A DNA stretch of 64,000 nt, from positions 1 to 64,000 of the forward strand of contig SFFL01000004.1 in NCBI GenBank assembly GCA_004557825.1, written 5' to 3'. The translations under genes and the position numbers were made by a program. The number at the start of each line of letters is the position of its first letter. Position 1 is the stretch's first letter. Shown here one piece after another: positions 31,107 to 38,969 of the stretch. Source of the DNA: Bacteroidales bacterium (GTDB lineage Bacteria > Bacteroidota > Bacteroidia > Bacteroidales > Muribaculaceae). The notes under the pieces were generated by a model. That model saw only the letters and a program-made list of their open reading frames with translations, searched no databases and was not told the origin of the DNA.

Positions 31107-32162
31107 ATGATTCACCCCGTACTACCGCCACAATGCGGCTCGCAGCTGCCGCTCCCCTTCTATTTAGCTATGGAGGAGCACCTGGCACGCAACTATCCCG
31201 GCCATAATTTCTTCTTCCTGTGGCAGGTAGACCCTACGGTGATTTTCGGCCGTTGCCAGAACCCCTTCACTGAAGTGAATCTCGACTTCTGTCGCCAAGA
31301 AGGCATCGCCACATTCCGCCGGAAAAGCGGTGGCGGATGCGTCTACGCCGACCGCAGCAACATTATGATGAGCCACGTCACCACCCCCGAGGCACCCGTC
31401 ACCACCGTCTTCGCCCGATATTGCTCGATGGTGGCCGACACGCTGCGCTCGCTCGGCCTCGACGCAGAGGCTAACGGCCGTAACGACATCCTCATCTCCG
31501 GCCAAAAAGTGAGTGGCAACGCCTTCTACCATCTCCACGGCCGCTCGATCGTGCACGGCACGATGCTCTACGACGCCGACCTCCCCAGGATGTCGGCCGC
31601 CCTCACCCCCTCCCGGGCCAAGCTCCACGCCAAGGGGGTATCCTCGGTGCGCAGCCACGTCACCACCATCCATCAGCACCTCCCCGCGCTCTCGCTTGAA
31701 GACTTCAAGAGCACCGTGCTCCACTCGTTGTGCTCCGAGGAGCTGCACCTTACCCCCGACGACGCAGAGGCCATCGACCGCCTCAGCCGCAAATATTACA
31801 CCGACGAATGGATCTGGGGCCGCTTCGGCCACATCGGCACCGCCCCCTCCCCCCGTCGCCGCATCGACGGCGTAGGCGAGTTCTCGGTCTCCGTCGACCT
31901 CCTCCCCCCTGAAGTGGAGGATAAATCGGATAAGAGCCAGAACCCGGAGGCGGAGGGCCCCCCGCCGCGGATTCGGCGGGTGAACCTCCAGGGCGATTTC
32001 TTCCTGCTGGCCGACATCGACGCCGAGCTGCTCGACCACCTCAAAGGGGTGCCCTACACGCGCCCGGCCATCCTGGCCGCCCTGGCCGCCACCCACCCCG
32101 AGGCCGTGATCCCCGGCCTCACCCCCTCCCTCCTCGCCGACCTCCTAATGCAGAATGCCTAA
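31107..32162 (+). CDS. lplA: Lipoate-protein ligase
   Basis: Activates lipoate with ATP and attaches it to a lysine of lipoyl domains. Family signatures: FFLWQVDPTVIFGRCQNPFTEVNLDFC, the lipoyl-AMP loop FRRKSGGGCVYADRSNIMMS, and GRNDILISGQKVSGNAFYHLHGRSIVHGTMLYDADL with the catalytic Lys. The C-terminal accessory domain is present but contains a linker rich in Pro/Glu (EDKSDKSQNPEAEGPPP). It is the first gene of a run with gcvT, gcvH, gcvPA, gcvPB and lpd, so its main client is probably Lys58 of GcvH. Confidence 0.93.
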   Translation: MIHPVLPPQCGSQLPLPFYLAMEEHLARNYPGHNFFFLWQVDPTVIFGRCQNPFTEVNLDFCRQEGIATFRRKSGGGCVYADRSNIMMSHVTTPEAPVTTVFARYCSMVADTLRSLGLDAEANGRNDILISGQKVSGNAFYHLHGRSIVHGTMLYDADLPRMSAALTPSRAKLHAKGVSSVRSHVTTIHQHLPALSLEDFKSTVLHSLCSEELHLTPDDAEAIDRLSRKYYTDEWIWGRFGHIGTAPSPRRRIDGVGEFSVSVDLLPPEVEDKSDKSQNPEAEGPPPRIRRVNLQGDFFLLADIDAELLDHLKGVPYTRPAILAALAATHPEAVIPGLTPSLLADLLMQNA

Positions 32163-32506
32163 TGCAAAATGGCAAAAGACAGGAGCACAGGAGAACAGGA
32201 GGCGCTTCGCGGCGCTGCCTTCCGCTTCGGAAGGCCGGAGAACAGGAAGCTGCGCAGAGAGCTGCGCTGAAAAACAAGAGGCTGCTCCAGCAGGCCTGTA
32301 GGGGCGCGATTCTTCGCGCCCGCCCCCGGATGGGCGGAGAATAGGCGCGGGGCCGGCGTAGCTGGCACAAGAGTGTAGCCAGGGGTGCACTGACCGCTGG
32401 CTACGCCAGCCCATCCGGGCACCCGCCCATTAAAAATATCTACCATCTAAGCACTGAGCACTGAAAATATCTACTATCTAAAATCTAAGAACTAAAAACT
32501 AAATAT
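32163..32506 (+). repeat. Repeat block with long composite hairpin element, copy 1
   Basis: It starts with GCATTCTGCATT-like and ACAGGAGCACAGGAGAACAG strings (module C, with CCTTCCGCTTCGGAAGG at about 32218-32234). A composite element at 32297-32452 follows: REP hairpin, GGATGGGCGGAGAATAGGCG, arms GGCGTAGC (32356) and GCTACGCC (32399), then CCATCCGGGCACCCGCCC. The rest is module E strings up to the gcvT start. A second copy lies at 59092-59327. Confidence 0.85.
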
Positions 32507-33613
32507 ATGGATGAACTGAAGAAAACCTGCCTGCACGATTTGCATCTGGCTCTGGGCGCTACCATGAGCCCCTTCGCAGGATATGATATGCCCATCGAAT
32601 ATGAGGGCTTCGGCATCGAGGCTGAGCACAATGCCGTGAGGAACGCATGCGGCGTATTCGATGTGTCGCATATGGGCGAAATCGGCATCTACGGCAACGA
32701 CGCCGAGTACTTCGTCAACCGCGTGTTTACCAACGATGTCACCGCCGCTCCCATCGGTCAGTGCTTCTATGGTATGATGCTCAACGAGGATGGCGGCGTG
32801 GTCGACGACCTGTTGGTGTATAAGCGTGCCCACAATCATTTTCTCTTCGTGGTGAATGCCGCCAACATCGAGAAAGATGAGCGCTGGGTGCTCCGTCAGG
32901 CCGAGGGCTATGACCTCTCCGTGGAACTGCTCTCGGGCGAAATGGCCGAGATTGCCGTGCAGGGTCCGAAGGCCGAGGAGCTGCTCTGCTCGTTGCTCGA
33001 AAAGCCCGAACCGGTACGTTCGCTGGCCTTCTACACCTTCTGCGAAAGCACCCGCGACAACAACCTGGTGGTGATTTCGCGCACCGGTTACACCGGCGAG
33101 GATGGCTTTGAGGTGTACTCCTCCGAGCCTTATGTGCGCGCCCTGTGGCAGAAATTGCTCGACAAGGGCGCCGTGCCCTGCGGTCTGGGATGCCGCGACA
33201 CCCTCCGCTTCGAGGTGGGTCTGCCCCTCTACGGCAACGAACTTGCCGACGACATCACCCCCTTGGAAGCAGGTCTGGGAATGTTTGTGAAACTCGAAAA
33301 GCCCGACCTCATCGGCGGCGAGGCTCTGCGCCGCCAGAAAGAGGAAGGCCCCAAGCGCAAACTCGTAGGGCTGCTCATCCACGACCGCGCCATTGCCCGC
33401 CACGGCTGCGACGTTCTCAACGCCGAAGGTGAGGTCATCGGTCACGTCACCACCGGCTACCGCTCCATCTCCACAGGCGATTCGGTGGCTATGGCGCTGA
33501 TTGATGCGCGGTATGCCGCCCGCGATACCGAGCTGCAGGTGCAGGTGCGCCGCAAGCGCTTCCCCGCCACCGTTGTTCCGAAAAAATTCTTCAAGAAAAA
33601 CTATAAAAAATAA
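32507..33613 (+). CDS. gcvT: Glycine cleavage system T protein (aminomethyltransferase)
   Basis: Transfers the methylene group from aminomethyl-GcvH to tetrahydrofolate, releasing ammonia. Signatures: LHLALGATMSPFAGYDMPIEYEG, GVFDVSHMGEI, NEDGGVVDDLLVYKR, VNAANIEKDERW, SRTGYTGEDGFEVY and GLGCRDTLRFEVGLPLYGNEL with the catalytic Asp region. Length 368 is typical. It starts after a repeat block and is followed 38 bp later by gcvH, in the order T-H-PA-PB-lpd. Confidence 0.97.
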   Translation: MDELKKTCLHDLHLALGATMSPFAGYDMPIEYEGFGIEAEHNAVRNACGVFDVSHMGEIGIYGNDAEYFVNRVFTNDVTAAPIGQCFYGMMLNEDGGVVDDLLVYKRAHNHFLFVVNAANIEKDERWVLRQAEGYDLSVELLSGEMAEIAVQGPKAEELLCSLLEKPEPVRSLAFYTFCESTRDNNLVVISRTGYTGEDGFEVYSSEPYVRALWQKLLDKGAVPCGLGCRDTLRFEVGLPLYGNELADDITPLEAGLGMFVKLEKPDLIGGEALRRQKEEGPKRKLVGLLIHDRAIARHGCDVLNAEGEVIGHVTTGYRSISTGDSVAMALIDARYAARDTELQVQVRRKRFPATVVPKKFFKKNYKK

Positions 33614-33651
33614 TCAGCCCTCAGCGGCTATAACCATCAACTGAAAAAACT

Positions 33652-34026
33652 ATGATTTACTACAGCAAAACCCACGAATACGTACGCGTAGAAGGCACTA
33701 AAGGTTACATCGGCGTGAGCGACTACGCTCAGAAAAGCCTCGGAAATGTGGTGTATGTGGATATGCCCGACCTGGGCGAAACCATCGAAAAAGGGGAGGA
33801 ATTCGGCGCCATCGAGAGTGTGAAGGCCGCCTCCGACCTGATCGCACCTGTGTCGGGCGAGGTGGTTGAGGTGAACGAAGCCCTCTCGGAGAATCCCCGC
33901 CTTGTCAACCAGGACCCGATGGCCAACTGGATCATTGCCGTGGAACTTACCTCGCTGGCTGCCGACGTAGCCGACCTGATGGATGCCGACGCCTACGAGG
34001 CTTACGTAGCCACCAATCCCCATTAA
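33652..34026 (+). CDS. gcvH: Glycine cleavage system H protein
   Basis: Lipoyl carrier protein that shuttles the aminomethyl intermediate between P, T and L proteins. The lipoylation site is Lys58 in GAIESVKAASDLIAPVSGEVVEVN. Upstream VRVEGTKGYIGVSDYAQKSLGNVVYVDMPDLG forms the sandwich core. 124 residues, normal length. It is the likely substrate of the LplA encoded 1.5 kb upstream. Confidence 0.97.
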   Translation: MIYYSKTHEYVRVEGTKGYIGVSDYAQKSLGNVVYVDMPDLGETIEKGEEFGAIESVKAASDLIAPVSGEVVEVNEALSENPRLVNQDPMANWIIAVELTSLAADVADLMDADAYEAYVATNPH

Positions 34027-34033
34027 AGCCCTC

Positions 34034-34100
34034 CCCTCTTTCTCCTCTCTCTTATCTCTCTTATCTCTCTTCTCCCCTACTACCCACATTCACTACACCC
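34034..34100 (+). repeat. Pyrimidine-rich leader with 9-nt repeat CTCTCTTAT
   Basis: Three 9-nt units CTCTCTTAT, CTCTCTTAT, CTCTCTTCT (34047-34073) lie in the 85-bp gap before gcvPA. Confidence 0.65.
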
Positions 34101-34111
34101 ACCCTTAAAGA

Positions 34112-35443
34112 ATGTATCCCTATCTTCCCCACACCAGGGCCGACATAGACGCTATGCTGAAGGCTGTAGGCGCCGAGAGCCTCGACGACCTTTATGCCGA
34201 CGTGGCGCCGCAACTGCGCCTGGCTCAGCCCTACAACCTCCCCCAGAGCGCCGATGAGGCCTCGGTGGAGCGCTATTTCGACCGTCTGGCCGACGAAAAC
34301 CTCCCCCTCCGTGCCTGCTTCGCCGGTGCCGGGTTCTATCAGCACCACTGTCCTGCCGCCGTGCGCTCCATAGCCTCGCGCTCGGAATTTCTCACGGCCT
34401 ACACCCCATATCAGCCGGAAATCTCGCAAGGCACCCTGCAGTACATCTTCGAGTATCAGACCATTATGTGCCGCCTCACCGGTATGGAGGTGAGCAACGC
34501 GTCGATGTATGATGGCGCCACCGCCACGGCCGAAGCCATCATGATGGCAGTGGCCGCACAACGCCGCCGCAATCTGGTGCTCGTGGCCGAAACGCTCTCG
34601 CCCTACGTGCGCCGCGTGGCCGATACCTACGCCCGCTATCACGGTGTAGAGCTGCTCACCATCCCGCAGGCCGACGGCGCCACCGACCGCACCGCCCTGG
34701 AGCAAATGCTCGCCGAGCGCGGCAAGGAAGTGGCCGCAGTGCTGGTGCCGCAGCCCAATTTCTTCGGCATCGTCGAGGACCACACCGGGCTGGCCGAACT
34801 GTGCCACAGCTACAAGGCGCTGCTGATTATCAACTGCATAGCCTCCGACCTGGCCGTGCTCCGCACCCCCGGGGAGTATGGCGCCGACATAGCCTGCGGC
34901 GACGCCCAGTCGCTGGGTATTCCGCTGAATTTCGGCGGCCCGTATCTCGGGTTCCTCTGCTCCACAAAGGCGCTGATGCGCAAGATGCCGGGCAGAATCG
35001 TGGGGCAAACCACCGACTCGGAAGGGCGCCGCTGCTTCGTGCTCACCCTCCAGGCACGCGAACAGCACATCCGCCGCGAGAAAGCCACCTCCAACATCTG
35101 CTCCAACCAGGGACTGATGACCCTCTGGGTGGCAGCCTGGACCTCGCTCGTGGGTGCCGAAGGGTTGCGCGAAATCAACGAGCGCTCCCGCGCTATGGCG
35201 CTCTATCTGCTCGAAAAGCTGACCGCCTCGGGCAAAGCGCGCCTGAAATTCCCCTCACAGCCATTCCTCAACGAGTTCGCCCTCACCACCGACTACGATG
35301 TGGACGATTTAATCTCGGCCTGTATGGCCCGCGGAATCCTCCCCGGTGTGAAAATCGACAGTCACACCATCCTGATTGCCGCCACCGAAACTGTCACCCG
35401 CGAGGATGCCGACCTCCTCTGCGATATTGCCAATAACCTCTAA
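34112..35443 (+). CDS. gcvPA: Glycine dehydrogenase (decarboxylating) subunit 1
   Basis: N-terminal half of the P protein; with GcvPB it decarboxylates glycine and loads the aminomethyl group on GcvH. Characteristic are FAGAGFYQHHCPAAVRSIASRSEFLTAYTPYQPEISQGTLQYIFEYQTIMCRLTGMEVSNASMYDGATA, and later GDAQSLGIPLNFGGPYLGFLCSTKALMRKMPGRIVG. No PLP lysine, as expected for this subunit. 443 residues. It ends 13 bp before gcvPB. Bacteroides species often carry a single fused GcvP, so the split form is worth noting. Confidence 0.95.
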   Translation: MYPYLPHTRADIDAMLKAVGAESLDDLYADVAPQLRLAQPYNLPQSADEASVERYFDRLADENLPLRACFAGAGFYQHHCPAAVRSIASRSEFLTAYTPYQPEISQGTLQYIFEYQTIMCRLTGMEVSNASMYDGATATAEAIMMAVAAQRRRNLVLVAETLSPYVRRVADTYARYHGVELLTIPQADGATDRTALEQMLAERGKEVAAVLVPQPNFFGIVEDHTGLAELCHSYKALLIINCIASDLAVLRTPGEYGADIACGDAQSLGIPLNFGGPYLGFLCSTKALMRKMPGRIVGQTTDSEGRRCFVLTLQAREQHIRREKATSNICSNQGLMTLWVAAWTSLVGAEGLREINERSRAMALYLLEKLTASGKARLKFPSQPFLNEFALTTDYDVDDLISACMARGILPGVKIDSHTILIAATETVTREDADLLCDIANNL

Positions 35444-35456
35444 AGCCTTCACCATT

Positions 35457-36914
35457 ATGAACCGTAAAGTTTACGACAAACTCATATTTGAACTGTCACA
35501 CGAAGGCCGCCGGGGTGCGCGTATCCCCGACAACGGCATCATCCTCCGCCAGGCTGCCCTCCCCTCCGAACTGCTCCGCGAGGCTCCGCTCTCCCTCCCC
35601 GAGGTGGACGAGCCCACCGCCGTGCGCCACTACAACAATATGTCGACCAACAATTTCGGCGTCGACACAGGGTTCTACCCCCTGGGCTCCTGCACGATGA
35701 AGTACAACCCCAAAATCAACGAGGAGATGGCCTCGCACCGCTGCTTCGCCCGGCTGCACCCCTTTACTCCCGCCGCAGCCTGCCAGGGTGCCCTGCGCCT
35801 CTACTGGACCCTCCAGAAAGCCCTCTGCGAAATCGGCGGTATGGCTGAGTTTACCCTCAACCCCTTCGCCGGCGCCCACGGCGAACTTACAGGTCTGATG
35901 ACCATCCGCGCATATCACGCCTCGCGCGGCGATTTCGACCGTCGGCGCAAGGTGATTGTGCCCGACTCGGCCCACGGCACTAACCCCGCCTCGGCTGCCG
36001 TCTGCGGTCTGGAGGTGGTGGAGGTGAAGAGCCGCCCCGACGGCACCGTCGACATCGACGCCCTCGCTCCGCTGCTCGACGACTCCGTGGCTGCGATGAT
36101 GCTCACCAACCCCAACACCCTCGGCATCTTCGAGTCCAATATCCCGCAGATTGCCGAAATGGTTCACGCCTGCGGCGGCCTGATGTATTACGACGGCGCC
36201 AACCTCAACCCGATGTTGGGCGTGGCCCGTCCGGGCGATATGGGTTTCGACGTGATGCACATCAACCTCCACAAGACCTTCTCCACACCCCACGGCGGTG
36301 GCGGCCCCGGCAGCGGTCCGGTGGGCGTACGCGCCGGAATGGAGCAATTCCTCCCCAATCCGCGGGTGGTTTACAACGACTCCGACCACTCGTTCAGCGT
36401 TGAATATGAGCCGGAAGCCCTCGGCAGTATCTCGGCCACGCTGGGCAACTTTGCCGTGCAGGCCCGTGCTCTGAGCTACATCCTTACGATGGGCAGCGAC
36501 GGTCTGATGCAGGTTGGCCCTCTGGCCACCCTCAACGCCACCTACATCAAGGAGGCGCTCAAGGATCTCTACCTGCTCCCAATCGACGGACTCACCAAGC
36601 ACGAATTCGTGTTCGACGGTCTGGCCGACAAGAGCACCGGTATCACTACGCTCAACATTGCCAAGCGTCTGCTCGATATGGGCTACCACGCCCCCACCAT
36701 CTACTTCCCGCTCCTCTTCCATGAGTCGCTGATGATCGAGCCTACCGAAACCGAATCGCGCGAAACCCTCGACGCCTTCATCGACGCCATGCGCACCATC
36801 GCCCGCGAAGCCGCCGAAGACCCCGAAACGGTGCGTTCGGCTCCCCATCTCACCCCCGTGACGCATCCCGACGATACCGCCGCGGCCATCAATCCCATCG
36901 TCACATTCAGTTGA
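35457..36914 (+). CDS. gcvPB: Glycine dehydrogenase (decarboxylating) subunit 2
   Basis: PLP-carrying half of the P protein. The start at MNRKVYDKLIFELS (35457) fits the family; the frame is open 27 codons further up only because it overlaps gcvPA. Signatures: NNFGVDTGFYPLGSCTMKYNPKINEE, LNPFAGAHGELTGLM, DSAHGTNPASAAVCG, MYYDGANLNPMLG and the PLP Lys in DVMHINLHKTFSTPHGGGGPGSGPVGV. 485 residues. It is followed 11 bp later by lpd. Confidence 0.96.
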   Translation: MNRKVYDKLIFELSHEGRRGARIPDNGIILRQAALPSELLREAPLSLPEVDEPTAVRHYNNMSTNNFGVDTGFYPLGSCTMKYNPKINEEMASHRCFARLHPFTPAAACQGALRLYWTLQKALCEIGGMAEFTLNPFAGAHGELTGLMTIRAYHASRGDFDRRRKVIVPDSAHGTNPASAAVCGLEVVEVKSRPDGTVDIDALAPLLDDSVAAMMLTNPNTLGIFESNIPQIAEMVHACGGLMYYDGANLNPMLGVARPGDMGFDVMHINLHKTFSTPHGGGGPGSGPVGVRAGMEQFLPNPRVVYNDSDHSFSVEYEPEALGSISATLGNFAVQARALSYILTMGSDGLMQVGPLATLNATYIKEALKDLYLLPIDGLTKHEFVFDGLADKSTGITTLNIAKRLLDMGYHAPTIYFPLLFHESLMIEPTETESRETLDAFIDAMRTIAREAAEDPETVRSAPHLTPVTHPDDTAAAINPIVTFS

Positions 36915-36925
36915 TAATCCATTAA

Positions 36926-38422
36926 ATGAATTACGATCTTATAGTCATCGGCAGCGGCCCCGGAGGTTATCCGGCCGCTGCCGCCGGCGTTAAAGCCGGA
37001 TTCAAAACGCTCCTCATCGAGAACCGCGACCTGGGAGGCACCTGCCTCAACCGTGGTTGCATCCCCACCAAAACCTTCTGCCGCGCCGCCGAGTTTGCGG
37101 CCGAATTTGCCGCATTTGCGGGCGGTGCCGCGCAGGCCTCCCCTACTGCCCCTGCAGCTGTGGATATGGAGCAGCTGCAGCTGCGCAAGGAGCAGATTGT
37201 GACCCAACTGCGCGACAACCTGGCTTTTTCGCTCCAGGGCGTAGAAATCCTCCACGGCACTGCCTCCTTCACCGGACCCCACGAGATAGCTGTTACCACC
37301 AACCCGCAGGCCGAGGGGGATTCCGCTACGGCTGCAGAAACGCTCCGCTTTACAGCGCCGCGCATCATCGTGGCAACCGGTTCGAAGCCCTCCGTACTTC
37401 CCATTCCCGGCAGCGAGCTATGCCTCAATTCCGACCAGGTACTCTCCCTGCAGCACATTCCCGAGAGCCTCGCCATCATCGGCGGCGGCGTCATCGGGAT
37501 GGAGTTTGCCGACATTTTCAATTCTTTCGGCACACAAGTCACGGTGATTGAATACTGCAAGGAGATACTTCCCGGATTCGACCGCGACATAGCCAAACGT
37601 CTGCGCTCCACACTGCAGCGCCGAGGCATAAAATTCTTCACCTCAGCCGCTGCGGAGGCCGTAGAAGCCACCGAAACCGGCCGACGGGTACTATTTTCAT
37701 CCAAAGGCAAACAAGCCGTCACAGAGGCTGAAATGGTGCTTATGGCCGTAGGACGCAAAACCGTGGTGCCCGACGGCCTGGCCGAAGCCGGCGCGGAAAT
37801 CACCCCAAAAGGAATCGTCACCGACCCTGACACCTTCGCCACCACCATCCCCGGCGTCTATGCCGTAGGCGACTGCAACGGTCGCACCCTCCTGGCCCAC
37901 GCCGCCACCGCCCAAGCCACCCATCTCCTCCACCTCCTCGCCGCCGATGCATCGCGCCCCTCCATCCCTGATTCCGCCGTAGAAGCCACTACGCCTTCTT
38001 CCGAGGAAGCCTCTTGTTCTCCTGTTCTCCTGCCTATAGATTCCGCATTGTCCCCGATTCCGGCGGCGGTATTTACGCGGCCGGAGATAGCTATGACCGG
38101 CCTCACCGAGGAAGCCGCCGAAGCACAAGGCCTGAATTTTATTGTGAGCAAGATTCCCGTGCGTTCCAACGGCAAGTCCCTGATTATGGATGCCACCGAA
38201 GGCCTGGTGAAACTGATTGTAGAGAAGCCCGCCGAAGGGGCCTCTCCCCTCTCCGGACGCATTCTCGGTTGCCACATTATGGGGCCGCACGCCTCCGACC
38301 TGATTATGGAAGCCTCGCTGGCTATCTCCGCCAACCTCCCCGTCGAAGCACTGGTGCGGGCTATCCATCCGCATCCCACACTCAGCGAACTTATCCACTC
38401 GGTAGCTGAAAATATATGTTGA
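36926..38422 (+). CDS. lpd: Dihydrolipoyl dehydrogenase (L protein) with in-frame repeat-derived insert
   Basis: FAD enzyme that reoxidises the dihydrolipoyl arm of GcvH with NAD. The FAD motif is IGSGPGGYPAAAAGVKAG, and the redox disulfide is in GGTCLNRGCIPTKT (Cys40, Cys45). The NAD-binding motif IIGGGVIGMEFADIFNSFG and AVGDCNGRTLLAHAATAQ are present, and the C-terminus carries the acid-base pair in VRAIHPHPTLSELIH. Normal size is about 450-470; here 498. About 30 additional residues near 345-380 include SCSPVLLPIDSALSPIP, whose DNA (38010-38050) is the inverted module C string CTTGTTCTCCTGTTCTCCTG plus a TTCCGCATT unit. The position, before VFTRPEIAMTG, is a surface loop at the interface-domain boundary (inference). 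An Ala-rich insert also lies at residues 60-75. Confidence 0.94.
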   Translation: MNYDLIVIGSGPGGYPAAAAGVKAGFKTLLIENRDLGGTCLNRGCIPTKTFCRAAEFAAEFAAFAGGAAQASPTAPAAVDMEQLQLRKEQIVTQLRDNLAFSLQGVEILHGTASFTGPHEIAVTTNPQAEGDSATAAETLRFTAPRIIVATGSKPSVLPIPGSELCLNSDQVLSLQHIPESLAIIGGGVIGMEFADIFNSFGTQVTVIEYCKEILPGFDRDIAKRLRSTLQRRGIKFFTSAAAEAVEATETGRRVLFSSKGKQAVTEAEMVLMAVGRKTVVPDGLAEAGAEITPKGIVTDPDTFATTIPGVYAVGDCNGRTLLAHAATAQATHLLHLLAADASRPSIPDSAVEATTPSSEEASCSPVLLPIDSALSPIPAAVFTRPEIAMTGLTEEAAEAQGLNFIVSKIPVRSNGKSLIMDATEGLVKLIVEKPAEGASPLSGRILGCHIMGPHASDLIMEASLAISANLPVEALVRAIHPHPTLSELIHSVAENIC

Positions 38423-38851
38423 TAACTATGTTGAAAACCCAAGTGACAAATTATTAAAAAATAATTGCCAAAATACTTGACTTTTCAATCAGCCATCGGC
38501 ATAATCAACCCTCAGCTTATCTCCAAACATTTCTCCCGAAAGTTGTCACCCCTGATATCAACCCGATTTTACCCCTTTATCAACAGCCAAAACCCGAAAA
38601 GTTATCAATCGATAAACATATAGCCAAAATGTTGATAACCCTGTAATAGACTGATATTCACTCCTGCCTCCGTTGATAACAGATTGATAAATCCAAGGAA
38701 AATATTAATAACACAGAAAAGCAAATTAATCTTCATTTTTTTATCATCACTATCAACGTCCTTTATTATTATTAAAGATTTTTTGGGAGGAAACCTAAAA
38801 CTTCGTTTTTATTTCTTTAATATCTAAATAATATAAAAGGGGTGTTGATAA
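38391..38851. other. Candidate replication origin: DnaA-box-like cluster in AT-rich DNA
   Basis: Within about 460 bp there are four exact TGTTGATAA/TTATCAACA nonamers (38417-38425, 38577-38585, 38630-38638, 38843-38851). Three near matches are present too: TTATCCACT at 38391, TTATCAATC at 38602, CGTTGATAA at 38671. Each differs from the DnaA box TTATCCACA by one to three bases. The sequence between 38700 and 38835 is very AT-rich (candidate unwinding element), unlike the GC-rich neighbourhood, and holds no repeat modules and no gene. A parS-like site 23 kb away supports an origin-proximal location. No dnaA is in the window. Confidence 0.5.
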
Positions 38852-38868
38852 CTCCCAAACTTGGCCGG

Positions 38869-38900
38869 TTTGCAGGGTTGGATGAAAAATCTTAATTTTG
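38869..38900 (+). promoter_or_regulatory. Promoter for the DUF3078 gene
   Basis: TTTG (38869-38872), 20 nt, TAATTTTG (38893-38900), about 70 bp before the ATG. Confidence 0.75.
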
Positions 38901-38969
38901 CAGATGAAAGCTAAATGCCCCTGTTGGTGAAAAAGATTGAATAACACATACACTCTCCCAAGCTGTGCT

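Noticed and set aside
31085..32506. Glycine riboswitch before the gcv genes
   Set aside because: The leader of lplA is only about 20 nt and the gap before gcvT is made of dispersed repeat modules; no tandem aptamer-like core was seen.
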